DNA from: Platycnemis pennipes
Taxonomy: Eukaryota; Arthropoda; Insecta; Odonata; Platycnemididae
NCBI GenBank assembly: GCA_933228895.1
Contig: OW121852.1
Coordinates: forward strand, 102,941,544-103,005,543
DNA length: 64,000 bases
Direction of reading: 5' to 3'
Shown here in pieces: positions 48,921-60,830 of the stretch; the first letter of the stretch is position 1; each line of letters begins with the position of its first letter. A program made the translations under genes and the position numbers. Below the pieces are notes generated by a model. It searched no databases and was not told the origin of the DNA. It was given only the letters and a program-made list of their open reading frames with translations.

Positions 48921-49463
48921 TAGAACACACTTTGAGGGAATAAATACACCCGGAAAAAGAGAATGTTTGTATGGGCAAGGAAAATGAGGATCGATATTTA
49001 CTGTTCCGGCATATTTAGAATATTCTCAAAATAAACCACATATCTCTACAACACCCAAACTTCTTAAGCTAAACCTAATACGACGCAATTTTACCTACAT
49101 CAATTTAATCCTCGCCGACAAATGAATCTTTAACAATACCTTGTCAAGCATTCAATTTAAAAAAATATCCGAGCTTAGGGTTTCTATTGCCTCATCGCTA
49201 GCATATTATCAGAGTGCTTCTAGGAAATAAAACCGCAATTGAATACCTCAAATGGTCTACTGAAGTATTCAAGTTCTTATAGTGCCAAGCAGTAGCATGG
49301 GGAAACTATTTCAATACTCCTTTCATTTGGGACGGCACGAAGAAGAACCATCACCAATGAGTCCATGTCTGCCAACCAGTTCGTCACAGTACAACGATTA
49401 GGGCTTCATGATGATTCCACTACTGGCTACAATATACCAAAGCTTACAGCTATCAGCACTAAG
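48921..49463. repeat. Dispersed repeat, copy A
   Basis: Collinear with 51722-52254. Shared blocks include GATCGATATTTACTGTTCCG, AACTTCTTAAGCTAA, GCTTCTAGGAAATAAA, GTCCATGTCTGCCAACC, CGTCACAGTACAA and GGCTACAATA, with indels between. No coding potential or known family. Strand is arbitrary. Confidence 0.8.
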
Positions 49464-50654
49464 CGACAGGGGCAAGGCGATGGATGTTACTGCTTTCATA
49501 TCCGCTACGTTATCTCCTAAGCTTAGCAGCAACCGTTGGCAACAAGACTTCTTAAGAATTAATTCATGTCGTATATTGCTGCCAAGAATCCTTTGAAATA
49601 CGATATGAGAAGACAAAAATCACAACACAATCCTAACAAGGTTAAAGCAAAGGTTTTAATTCAAATTGGTTTAGGCATTCACTACCCATCACGAGAAAAT
49701 ATCAGTTAGGCATACCACAAGTAATTGCAAAAACCGCCACCAAATGAGTTAATAAAGGAAATATCAGCTTATAAAATAAAGTCCACAGCTAATGATAAAA
49801 AGTAAAGAAAAAACTTTCTGAAAGCAAAAACTGATTTTCTGAATGTACCTACTCTTTCTTTTTTATATTCATTTTCTAAAACATAAGGCTTATGTTGATT
49901 TTCAAAGAGTGATCCATGACATCAGTTACACGAAATTTGTGTAAGAGAGGTGTATGATCGAATGAAGTATTATAGCCACATCACAAGAATAAATGCCATT
50001 ATTTACGCATTATTTTTCATTTCCTTGAGGAATGTGGCGGAAACCACCATTTTACCCATTACAAGTGCGAATCGTACCAGTACCGGTATCGCAGCAGTTG
50101 CAGCAACTACTGGAAATAATTTTTTCAGCAGCTGAGACGAGAAAGTTTTCTCCAGGAAAACTCAAACGTGGAGGTAACGAACCATACGCTGGGCCCATGT
50201 TAAAGTTTGACTAATTAATAGGGAGAGAAGATATAACATGCAACGCTTTAACGCCGAAAACCTAATGGCGAAAAATCTGGGAAATTCAATGAGAAAATAC
50301 TTAACCTACACCTAGCGAAGAATAAAGGAATAAATAAAGCGCTATTAAATATGAAACTAATAGAAAAATGCTCATCAAACATCTATATGAACTCCCAGAT
50401 ATTTCCATAGCACGTTGCAGCGTAAAAAAAATGGTAGAATCATGAAATAGCCAAATGGTGAGGTTCTCCCAAAAACTGAGGAAAAGGATAGCAGGTAAAC
50501 AACAATATGCCCACTACCAGGGGCTATTAGTAGGAGTGAAAAACTAATACTAACAAATTAATGGAAATTTTGACTTGAATAAATAGGCAGTCTCTGATAG
50601 CCTAGCAAATATTTCCAGAAGAGCCACTTACATGAGACTCTTAACTGCCATAAG
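49464..50654. other. AT-rich non-coding stretch
   Basis: No supported feature. Frames at 49.95-50.2 kb (plus) lack motifs. Confidence 0.45.
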
Positions 50655-50712
50655 TTATTAAGGGCAGGTGACCGAAAGCTGAGGTCATTTGTGCCATTAA
50701 GGATAGGTGGGA
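50655..50712 (-). mobile_element. SINE tail fragment
   Basis: GGTGACCGAAAGCTGAGGTC, ATTTGTGCCATTAAGGATAG, the inverted 3' end of the SINE family. The head and body are absent. Confidence 0.7.
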
Positions 50713-50730
50713 GGAAGCAGAGATCGATTG

Positions 50731-51043
50731 GGTATGGTGGCTAGATTACTGAGTTAGAGAAGACCAGGGTTTGAATCCATGCTATGGCAAATATTTTTCA
50801 GAGGCATACCAGTCCCTGCTAGAGATTTACGTGGAGATCCCTTTAAATTCAGTACTCCATCCGTTGGATAGGACGTTAAATAGGTGACCCCTTGGTGGAT
50901 TTTGTCAATAGTAGACTTATTCCGATGAAGGATTTCACACCACTCTACCTTCTTCGCCTACATTTTTCCTGCATCCAAAAATTACACACATAATGACCTT
51001 AAATTCCCTTAGAAGTCGGCCGCAACCCTCGAATAACTACGAC
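50731..51043 (+). mobile_element. tRNA-derived SINE, full-length copy
   Basis: GGTATGGTGGCTAGATTACT (A box), GACCAGGGTTTGAATCC (B box with C-to-T change), body ACCAGTCCCTG and CAGTACTCCATCCGTTGGAT, tail AGAAGTCGGCCGCAACCCTC, GAATAACTACGAC. It starts only about 20 bp after the inverted tail fragment. Confidence 0.8.
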
Positions 51044-51721
51044 AACAATATAGATAGCAATCTCAGTAGGAGGTTGGAAGCCAATAAATGGCTTAGAGAT
51101 GAGAGGACGCCTTTGAGTCACCGTAAGCGACTTCGGAGAATATACGAGAATTCCATCTTTTGATCATTACCGTGGATTTTTTCACCCCGAGATGGAAAAA
51201 TAAACGCATTGCCAGCACTGCCGAAAACTTTTTCCAAAGATCTTCCCTCACAGCCTCTTCCCCTCACTAGCTCCATCATCGCCATTCTGAAGGCTTCATT
51301 TTGTGCTGGCCCTGCACAGACCGACCATCCTCCCACCACACACCCCTGTCTTCATGAATCCCTCTTCTTCTTTTTCCCATTTACCCACTTCTTATCGCCT
51401 TGCAGAGGGATCGGCATACTTAGGAGACGGAAGATCCTAATCTGTTCCATACAATGACATAATAATATTTTTTCGTATGCCATATAATATTTTAGAAATA
51501 AATGTAAATTTAAAGTAATATCATGACAACTAATAGTATTAATAATACCTCAATTAAAATTAAAATACAATAAATGCTCTTAAGCATGATCATTGTGAAG
51601 GTGTTTCAAAAGCAGAAATTTTGACCAAATACAGTTATAATGTAAAACTGTACCTTGTAATTCCACAAAACTTTATGAAGAAACGACCCGGATTTTGGCA
51701 TTCAACACCACATAATGATGG
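51044..51721. other. Non-coding stretch
   Basis: A moderately pyrimidine-rich patch at about 51190-51400. No supported gene. Confidence 0.4.
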
Positions 51722-52254
51722 TAGAACACCCTTTGAGAAAACAATTACAATCAGAAAAATAGTGTGTTTGTATGGACAAGGAAAATAACGATCGATATTT
51801 ACTGTTCCGGTAAAGTATAATATTCTCTAATTGCGTCACTATGCTTTTGGCATAGAATCTCAATTGCAATGAAACTTCTTAAGCTAAGCCTAATATGATA
51901 CAATATTGCCTATATAAATTTAATCCTAACCGAGAAATTAACACAAAGCCTTGCCAAAACCACGTCAATCATTCAATTTGAAAATCATCGAGATTAGTGT
52001 TTCTATCGTCTTAAAAAGCAAATTCGTCGCTCCCATAATATTGGAATGCTTCTAGGAAATAAACCGCAATGGAACGCCCCACTTGTCTATACAAATATCC
52101 AAATAGTTGTAATGTGTTCTAAGAACCATCATGAATAAGTCCATGTCTACCAACTACCTCGTCACAGTACAATGATCAGGGATTCATGATGACATATACT
52201 CTGAAATTGATGTGGGTGGTTTCACCAATGGCTACAATACATCAATCAGCACCA
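51722..52254. repeat. Dispersed repeat, copy B
   Basis: Same order of blocks as 48921-49463 in the same orientation, about 2.8 kb downstream. Confidence 0.8.
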
Positions 52255-52799
52255 ATCATCATGCCTTTCCCCAGTGAATCAAGTCAATATAAAATACCAC
52301 GCCTCCAATTTTACACGTGAATCAATAACATTTTGAGTTCCAAACCATACCTTCCCAATTGTTTTTATGAAGCATTGTAGTAAAATTACGTGCAACAGTA
52401 AGTCAAATTTAATAAATCAGCTGCGGTACAGTTACGCCAAATAATGAGTGAAAAATACCTGTACAAAATGAATGATCATCTTAATTAGTAATTTTTTCCT
52501 GATTCTTTGCCTTAGTCAACAAATTCCTTAAGTCCAGCATCTTGCTTTAATGAGGCAATTTTTCCGGAGTTAAAGTGCTGGAGGTCCCAAACAAAAAATG
52601 CTACCTTTCGAGATAAATAGCACGAGAAGATCTAAAGCATTATCAACGTTGCGCCTATTATGTGTTAAAGCTCTTTACGACAGCGGGAAAAAATTTTCCT
52701 ATTATTTCTCGAAAATGGGGGTGGGCACCAACAGTTGAAACTGAAAGACTTAGGTACAGGATCTTATTTGAGGGGGATGATATAAGCACACTGATGTGG
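52255..52799. other. AT-rich non-coding stretch
   Basis: No supported feature. Confidence 0.5.
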
Positions 52800-53250
52800 A
52801 ATTTCTGCTGGACGTACTTTGTCTCAGGATAAGTTGTTCTCTCATAATGCCTTCCTTTCCCTCACTTCCCCTTCCTACACCGCAAGTCTCCCGTTCTCCA
52901 CCCTTCTCTTCCATCTGCAACTTTATCACCGCCAACTCTCCTCGCTCAGCCTCCTCAACGTGTCTCTTCCATCTGCAACTTTATCCCCCCAACACTCGCT
53001 GTTCGCTCTTCCCTCATTTCCTCAGTTCTCTTTCTCCCCCTTACCGCACCCCTCCCTCAAAAGCTATCGCCTTCCTTCCCTTATCACTTTCCATACCTGC
53101 CTCTCGATCCCCTACCACCTCTCCTCTGTCCCTTCAACCTCCCGACAAATAATTCCCCGCTTCTCTTCATCCCTCCTCCTCCATCCACCCTCTCTCCTAC
53201 CCCCCTCCTTTCAAACTCCCTCGCTGCGTAAACAACACCATTAAACTCTC
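52800..53250. repeat. Pyrimidine-rich block
   Basis: The plus strand is almost all C and T with CCCTCC and CTTCC runs. The long Ser/Pro/Leu frames are a composition effect. An internal near-repeat (TCTTCCATCTGCAACTTTAT, at about 52907 and 52966) shows local duplication. Confidence 0.7.
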
Positions 53251-53560
53251 TTATAATAACCCACCAGGCCCTTGATCGATTCGGGACCGACGACCCGACC
53301 TGATTCCGTCACCCTTTAATAACGCCGAGCTTCGGTTCTCAAGTGCCGAGTTATTGCCTTACCTCTTGCGAATTCATCAGCTGTTTTCTTTTTTCCTCCG
53401 AGTACTCAGCTTTCACTCGCTCCCCTTGTCACCTTTTAGCGTTTTCAGTGGATGCTATCATATTAAAGCTTTCCACTCAAGCTGTAGTTCGTAAATGTTA
53501 CCCAAGCGCCTATACATGATTTGCAGGAACGAGTTTACTAACCATGCTATGGCTATGATG
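53251..53560. other. Non-coding stretch
   Basis: No supported feature. Confidence 0.4.
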
Positions 53561-53660
53561 GCGAATAGTGCAGTGGGTAGAGTGTTGCGAAACAAACTGG
53601 AGGTCACGAGTCCGAGTCACGTTTCTGGAAACGTCTATCTAGTGCCAATCTTTTTCTGTA
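53561..53660 (+). mobile_element. Possible tRNA-derived SINE head of another family
   Basis: TAGTGCAGTGGGTAGAGTGT (A-box-like), then GGTCACGAGTCCGAGTCAC (weakened B box). No SINE tail is recognised downstream. Confidence 0.35.
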
Positions 53661-54059
53661 TGAGATTTGAAAAATCAGATCTTCCCGCGATACCACAGAC
53701 GGCACAAGAGAATTATTTGGGCTCCCTAACTAGATGCGTGTATTGCACACACCTTGGGCTTCACTCACCAAACTCTTGCCAAGGTCTTGCCTCACCAAAC
53801 ATATCGATCTACATGTCAGCTAATCCCTCGAAACGTGTCAACACAACATAGTAAAATCATAAAAGTAGAGACTAAGGAATGATAAAATGATTTCGCAATT
53901 TTGTTCCTCTACCCAGAAACATCCAGTAAAAAGATTAATTGCAATCTTTCTTTTCATAGGTGACCTCTACCTAATTAGTCTAACCTTTGGTAGAACTCTG
54001 GTTGGCAGTGAATTCATGTACGGGCGAACGTGTTTTAATAATAGGAAGAAGTATTTGAA

Positions 54060-54372
54060 AAGTGAACAGACCTTGTATAAGTTACATATTTCCCAGCACG
54101 AGGACCAAGTTCGAATCCTGGCAGCGGTGGATTTTTTCGATGGTATAACGGTCCCTATACGAGTGCCAAGTGAGGAGCACTTTAATTCAATACTCCGTCC
54201 GTCGTATGGGACGTCAAAGTTTGACCCCAAGGTGCCTTTTTCTAAGAGAAGCTAATATCGACGCCGAGTTTCCCGCCACACTTCCTCCATTCCATAAATT
54301 CCTAATCGTTCCCTAAAACCTACCGATACGTAATGATGCAAGTAATACTAGCTGTCGGTCATCCCCCAAAAA
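54060..54372 (+). mobile_element. tRNA-derived SINE, decayed head
   Basis: GACCAAGTTCGAATCCTGGC (B box), body ACGGTCCCTATACGAGTG and AATACTCCGTCCGTCGTATG, then GACGCCGAGTTTCCCGCC and tail TAGCTGTCGGTCATCCCCC. The A box is lost. The plus frame 53887-54255 runs across it. Confidence 0.75.
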
Positions 54373-54977
54373 CCAGTCCCTCCGTAAAAGTCCATTTGAC
54401 TTCTTCATAAGTTTCTTTGAAGAAGTCACATCTAAGACAACTACTATTCGCTGGCTCCAAGTTTCTCGCCCGCTTAAAGGTGCCGCACTAAACTGAATAA
54501 ATATTGAACTTAAATTACTCTCCAAACTAACTCCAAGCCGGAAGTACAATTAAATACATTTCAGGAGTCTAACACCGGCTCTAATGATGGGAAGCAAGCA
54601 CATTCACTAACCTATCAATGAGAAGCATTAGATTTACCTTCTCACCCAACCATTTGTAAATATCAAGATCCAGAGAAAAAAATAGACATTTTAATGCTTA
54701 ATTTCGTAATTGCACTGCCCCAATTGAGTCTTTTCTCGATATATTCCCATATTACCTGCAAAAAATCCGTGTTTGTTTTAACTCCTCAGACTTTTTTTCG
54801 CAAATTCCTAGTTTCTAGGAACGAGGTCAACATTTCCGACCAGTAAAAATGACCGCTTCTGAGCTCAACCTCATCGTTTCCTTCGAAATATAGCGCAAAC
54901 GTCCGACTTCACTTTTGTATTTTCATCGGTTCTACTGCAGCTGACACATTATATAAGGATCTTATCGGATAACTTAC
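54373..54977. other. Non-coding stretch
   Basis: No supported feature. It would be intronic if the neighbouring exon is real. Confidence 0.4.
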
Positions 54978-55201
54978 CCTGAAACCTGGATTGAGAATGG
55001 AGTAATATCCCACTGACCTTTAACGTAATGTTTGATAAAACTCTCGTGAGGTTCGTTTCCAACGCTTTCCAATACGTATTTTTTTATCAACGTAATATTT
55101 TTTCCACAAGGGCTTATGGAATTGAACCTTTTCATAACTTGATAACAGCGCTTTTGGCACCCAGCATCATTTTGAGGCAAAACTAACACACTCCCCACGA
55201 A
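54978..55201 (-). CDS. Candidate internal exon, unknown protein
   Basis: The minus-strand frame is open for 74 codons between a pyrimidine-bearing acceptor-like TTTTATTCGATTGAG (before 55201) and an excellent donor, TTTCAGG followed by GTAAGT, with its G at 54977. An in-frame TAA lies just upstream of the acceptor, so the open block is bounded by it. The peptide has normal composition with four cysteines: FVGSVLVLPQNDAGCQKRCY, later SISPCGKNITLIKKYVLESV and HYVKGQWDITPFSIQVSG. I do not recognise it. It would enter in phase 0 and leave in phase 2. Confidence 0.4.
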
Positions 55202-55818
55202 CTCAATCGAATAAAATTATCTTCTTTGGGGCATGATTTCCCCACAAAATTAAGTAATTTATATTTCAAAATAAAGACACAAAAGAACCGCGGCATTGAG
55301 GAATACTTTCAGTGCAGTGAACAGAAAAGAATATCGGATTAAAGAGGAGAGACGAATTCCTAAAGGTGAAAGGAATAATACATGCGACAAAAAATGAGAC
55401 TCATATGATATACAATAGTATCAAATAATAAGTTTCATGAGAGACAAAGTGGTTAATTGGTTGGGTAATGTGGGAAAAGACTCTTAAATTGTAAACTGAG
55501 GGAAAACATGGAGACAGAAAACGAAAAAAATTCAGAAGATTAATTCGAAGCATTAACTCGATACCTAAAACTGCAACTTTGTTGCAACTAAAGGATAAAT
55601 GTGCATCATAATTTTTTGAAGTGATAATTATAATTTTATAATTATCACTGCAAAAAGCCATCCTTTTTTTCACTTTTTCATAATCATCAGTCGAAATATT
55701 TTTTTATTTTCCCAATTAAATAAAATACACGGGAGAGACTCATTACTTACCATGAAAAATAAGACTCATTGCAATATTGTACACTCGTTTTTACAGTACA
55801 CAATTTAAGCCGGGGATC
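55202..55818. other. AT-rich non-coding stretch
   Basis: No supported feature apart from a small AT-only palindrome around 55620-55645 (TGATAATTATAATTTTATAA region). Confidence 0.4.
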
Positions 55819-56128
55819 GGATTGGTGTGGTGGCTAGAGTACTTGCCTCCCATCCAGAGGGCTCGGGTTCGAATTGGCAGATTATTCATTGGTCCACCGG
55901 TCCCTACTTGAGTGGCTTGTGGAGAGCACCTAGTATCCAGCACTTGGTCCGTCGGATGAGACGTCAAGCCTTGGTTCCTTTGGTGCCTTTCACTAAGAGC
56001 AGGCTAATGCCGAAGCTGGGTTTCTCCCCACCCTTCCTCTGTTCCCTATAACTCCTACCATTACCCGATTATCCATCTATCCTAAATGGCGCAAATGACC
56101 TCAGCTGTCGGTCGCCTACACTGAATAA
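55819..56128 (+). mobile_element. tRNA-derived SINE, best-preserved copy
   Basis: About 310 bp: GTGTGGTGGCTAGAGTACTT (A box), GGGCTCGGGTTCGAATTGG (B box), body CACCGGTCCCTACTTGAGTG, CAGCACTTGGTCCGTCGGAT and AATGCCGAAGCTGGGTTTC, tail AATGGCGCAAATGACCTCAG, CTGTCGGTCGCC and GAATAACTAAC. It is the reference for the other copies listed here. The frame 55827-56051 across it is not a gene. Confidence 0.9.
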
Positions 56129-56379
56129 CTAACTCCATTTCCTCCTAGAAAAGGTAGCTAGTACATCCATATAGGTACTATTATACCTATATATATAACC
56201 ATATTAAATAGATTTGATTGCGGAATTAAGATAGCGGAGATCAGCGAGGGTTTTAAAAATATGCTATCAGAGGAGCAGTGCGTCCAGCATGTTGGAGATA
56301 TTAGGTCGGGAACCACTCTCCGATCACAGGTTGAAGCACGGGTTAAATCCAAAGCAGAAACTTAGAATGGATACTTTTA
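56129..56379. other. Non-coding stretch
   Basis: No supported feature. Confidence 0.4.
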
Positions 56380-56455
56380 CATCTGTATGCACGGAGTCCC
56401 CTCGAGCTACCTCGAGGATGTGTGGCAGGGGGTGAATAATCACTGAACATGCACT
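56380..56455 (-). mobile_element. 3' end of the (TAGATG)n-tailed family
   Basis: On plus: CATCTGTATGCACGG, CTACCTCGAGGATGTGTGG, CAGGGGGTGAATAATCACTG, AACATGCACTAATA. No coding part is attached. Confidence 0.65.
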
Positions 56456-58904
56456 AATAAGAGTAATAAAATTAATAGGAAGTTAATGAAAGTGCTAATA
56501 AATCAATTAAACTTCCAGTGTACTATGTACGGGGCAATATCGAAGCAGGCAGAAAAAGTCGGTGGAGGCAGTACTGATAAGCATAAACCTTTAGGTTGGA
56601 AATTAGGTAAAATGTTCGGCATTAGGGCGAGACGGAGAAAAGAAAGGGGGGATTGGAATAAATGAGCAAAGTTAGGGTATAGAAGAGTTTAGTAAGGACA
56701 ACTTGTCCGGTATAAATCTAGGGTAGAGAAAAAACTTGACTTCCTGATGGGGTACAATTTACGTTTTGATTCTACACCGCCATTTAATCCAACATCAAGA
56801 GTAAATAACACATTGTAATCAGGATGAGGAAAAACAGTCCACGCTCGCTTAAACTATTATTCTCAAAGACACGTGGTCTAAGTTTGTTGGATTCGCTAGC
56901 TATCGATTCTGTGCGTCCCTAAAGGGAAACTTTTTTCGGAAGGGAAGCTCTTTCCAGCCTTACACCAACAGTTTATTAACGATCACCTCACGTTGAACTA
57001 CCATCTGTTCCGGTGGGATAAAAAAGGATTAAAAGCATTAATGGACTCCGCATTTTCCCTGCAGAATTCTGTTCAATTCACGCTTCAAGCCCGAGTTCCA
57101 CGAATTAAAAACATTGTCTACGCGTGGCCCTTGATTGCATTTGAGAACGCCACCTTTCGCCAATATCTACCATTCTCTCATCTCCCCATTCTATTTATAA
57201 ATGTTGCGGATGAAAGGACGTACTGAATGAATTCATGTCTCCCGTCTTCGGCTATTTCTCTCATATACACACAACACACACGTTCTCTTTTAGCTTGCAA
57301 AATGAAGTCCTTTTTTCTAGTGAACAAAAACTTCTCCTGTTAAAAAAATACTGCTCTTTGATAAAGCAAAAAGAGCGCTCAATCGTTCTGTTATTTGGTT
57401 AAATAAAGTACTGATACCAGTTTTAGTCAAATGCTATTGGCATTCAATACATAGCACGCCACTTGATTCGGTACGATTGGACAAAATCAAATTTCTAAGC
57501 ATGCTAGCGAAAAACCGAGACCGGGAAATGTCTTTCTCCTTCATTCACATCATAAGTCAAGTAAATTGCATATTAATGGTGGTTATTATTAATTACACTT
57601 AGGTGGTTTCATTCTTTCATCAATACATTTCCGCAACCATGCCAGGGGCGTTCAAACCTCTCACAACTTTTTCTACATCCCACTTTCTCTATATTGTGCT
57701 AAATACTATTTCTTTTTGTTTGTGTTAAATTTTAATAGATAGCGTTGTCTATGGCGTGCAAATTGCACGGCAAAGGTGAGAAAATTCATCAGGGTAAGAT
57801 GATATTTTGTTGTTGACACGCTCTCTATTTTTTTGTCGTGGGAAAACTGAGTTAATTCGAAGCTGTATAAAAAGTAAATTTGAGGGTCCTCAATGTACAT
57901 TTCTAACCGTTCTCTCGGGATATCAGCTTTAAGGTCAGTTTGCTCAGGCGCCTTCAGTTTTCCTAGTATAGGGGAAGATTACTCCCGTTTCACGGCTTAA
58001 TTTAATACCGGAAATTAGGATGAGGAGTGTAAAAACAAGTAATTAACACCGCAACCTTCGTATTTTAAAATACCACGAAAATTGGAGGATGAAAACTCAA
58101 GGATGCATTATGCTAATTTATTTGAGAAGGCAAAAACGTCACCAGCCCTCCAACAAAATATAAATAACCAAAATTAAGTGAAAGCTAAAATAAAAATATC
58201 TCGGTGGAACACATATAGTCCTCGCCAGAAGGTTCAAATAATTGCGGAAATGTTTCACTTAAGGGTGTCTCTAACAGATATGGACCCTTAACAGAGGTAT
58301 CCCAATCCTTGAATCCCATGAGTATTTTATGATTCCGCGCCTAACCATAAGTATCTAAAGCGTGCACCGTCAACAAATCATTCGAGGTCTTTACTCATGA
58401 ATACTTAATCCTCATTCCTGTTCCATGGAGGCACTTGAGTAGCAGTTTATAAATAGCATTCATGGCTACTTTAATCGGCGGCTACATGGCGTGAAATTTT
58501 ATTACGCGCAAGGACTATCACTCAATTCGTTACTGGCTGCAGGGTACTCCTTCGCTATGCCGGTGGTGTTTTGAAAACGCAGTGGGTGTTTCATTTACAG
58601 GTACATTCTGAAAATTATAGATGTATATATATAAATTTATTGGTCCGTAATAAAGAATAATTTTTATAACAAACTCGCACATTGAGATTAGTTTGGAACT
58701 AAGTAAGTGTCCCCCAAGGAAATCGGCCTGAAGGTGGGGACACTTTTAAAAAACAAAAACGCAATACTTCTGACCCAGATTTCAACATAATACATAGACA
58801 TAGATATCTTGCACATTACACCATACACAAAAATATATAACTATAGGATAGGTTTTCAATATAACTCAGTACGAAAATATACATTCAATATGAATAGCAA
58901 CAAC
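56456..58904. other. AT-rich non-coding stretch
   Basis: No gene or repeat recognised. The frame 56993-57226 (plus) lacks motifs and splice signals. Confidence 0.5.
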
Positions 58905-59215
58905 AACCTATTTTAAGATAAGAAACAATTAGCATTTTCTATGTTCCGTAGCCATTGTTTTAAACATCTTAAGAATATACCCAAGCTCTTTGCATTTTTG
59001 ACATTACCCGGTAGCATATTAAATGACTTTGGCCCTATATAAAGGTAACAATGTTTGTATAACGTTAAGCAGGGCTTTGGCACACCATAACAAGAATTGC
59101 TTCTAAGGCTACACGAGTGTGGTTTTGGATATGTTTTATACTTAGTTTGTTACTTTCGTAATGATGAATAAATACTTTCCAAATACATTGATTCCAAGAA
59201 CCATTTTAATAATCT
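58905..59215 (-). mobile_element. LINE relic (CR1/Jockey-like), ORF2 C-terminus
   Basis: Minus strand: TYPKPHSCSLRSNSCYGVPK, then LYIGPKSFNMLPGNVKNAKS, LGIFLRCLKQWL and a stop after NCFLS. The PKSFNxLPGxVKNAKSLGxF signature corresponds to the terminal part of CR1/Jockey-type ORF2 proteins. One stop interrupts the upstream part (SSLRK, stop, QTKYK). The reading frame is otherwise intact for more than 70 codons, less decayed than the 30.5-kb copy. Confidence 0.8.
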
Positions 59216-60569
59216 ACCTCTTCTCGCACTAAGATTACATTTCCGATTGCTTCCTACACTGAAAATTACACATATAATGCATGATAAAAATGCCTATTTC
59301 TATGGTTAAGGTAGAGGAGAATGGGATTTTTATCGGCTTCTTATAGCGCATATATATAGTTATTTTACGTTAATAGGTAATAGTGTGTTCATAATTTATA
59401 TTAAAATAATAATAATGATATATTAGCAAAAAAAACCAAGAATACTCCCATAAAGACGTAAATGAACAACGAATAAGAAAGATAATTGACGGCAGGAGGC
59501 ATGGTTGTTGAATTTAATATTAATAATTAATTCCTCGCATAGTTTATTTCATAGGTTTAAGGATTATGTCGATATTCATTACGAATAGTCATCAGTACTC
59601 TGAACCTAAGCTTTCTTAGTAACGAAAGAGCTCACATCATACCTACTCCATACATAATAGAAAGGATTGCACGAAAATGTACCAAATCACCACCGTGAGC
59701 ACCGGAGGTAGCTGACTGAAGTTTCTCTGAAAACCTCACCTAAAATCCAACATCCTGAGTTAAGTTAGGCAGAGATACGGCACATCTTCGCCCAGATTTG
59801 GCACCTTGTACCAGCAAAATCTCGAGTTAAGTGCACGAGGCTGCAGGCAAAGGTGTTCACAGCTGCGGAAAAGTACACTTCGTTAATCCTTAGCGCAAAA
59901 AAACAGCTTTAAAAAATGTTTATTTAAAATATAACAGAAGTTAGCAGTTGACCTGAATAAAAATTTCTAGCTGAAACGTTATTCCAACTTTCATACACCA
60001 TAAATGGCTTTTAAAAACATCTAAAATATTAAATAAGCTCATTTTTAAAGGATATAAGGGCTATAAAACTGATTTTTGCTCAAAGAGATGATTTTATGCT
60101 TCTGAAAATCTGTCGTATAATGTGAGTTATTCAATCCAATGACCTTGAGGTTATCTGCAGTAAATAATAAAAACCATTTATCTCACATACACACAAGAAT
60201 AACCGCAAGCAGTAATCTTAATCTGGCAAGTTATTTTTGGAATGTAAATTGAATATACGCACACAAAATCCTTCATATCTCCAAGGAAATATGACATATG
60301 TGATGTGTGCACTAACGTACACACTCTATAATAATTAATTTATGCAAAATGTTTTCATAAAATATACATATTCCTCGGTTTATTTCAATCATGGTAAACA
60401 CTTTGTGACATAAACAGGCTTGATCACACCAGAATGGGGTCGTTTACCATATTTTTTTATTGCCGAATCTGATAGAGTTTGTAAAATAAAAAGACCCGTA
60501 TTTTTCCGTTTTTTGATCCGACAATTATTTCCCGAGTTATAAGCGGCGAAAAACTGATGTTTTTAACCC
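59216..60569. other. AT-rich non-coding stretch
   Basis: No supported gene. The last 200 bp lead into the GC patch and may belong to the same unit. Confidence 0.45.
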
Positions 60570-60830
60570 TTTCGGAAAAGTGGGCGTGGTGCAACCTCTG
60601 ACGTATATCGACTTCGTCGAATCAGAACCGAGCCCGCGAAGCTACTTCGCCTTATCGCAATGGGGGGGACAAAGCTGACTCGGCCAATGGGAGCGATTTC
60701 GACAGCATCTGTGCGAGCAGACCTTCCGAGAATCCCCCTCCACTCCCTTCCTCTCCCCTGAAAGCAGTCAAGGACGGGAGGAAAATGACGTCAATGTTAT
60801 CACAGACGCATTTTCGGTAGGCGTCACCTT
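60570..60830. promoter_or_regulatory. GC-rich patch with a perfect CRE palindrome
   Basis: GC content rises between about 60570 and 60830, with a GGGCGTGG box near 60582 and the palindrome TGACGTCA at 60786-60793. There is no coding frame. A small regulatory island or an interspersed repeat are both possible. Confidence 0.35.

Noticed and set aside
52796..53244. Two long plus-strand frames (118 and 141 codons)
   Set aside because: Composition effect of an almost pure CT tract; no signal peptide, domain or splice support.
55827..56051. Plus-strand frame of 74 codons
   Set aside because: Runs through the body of the best-preserved SINE.
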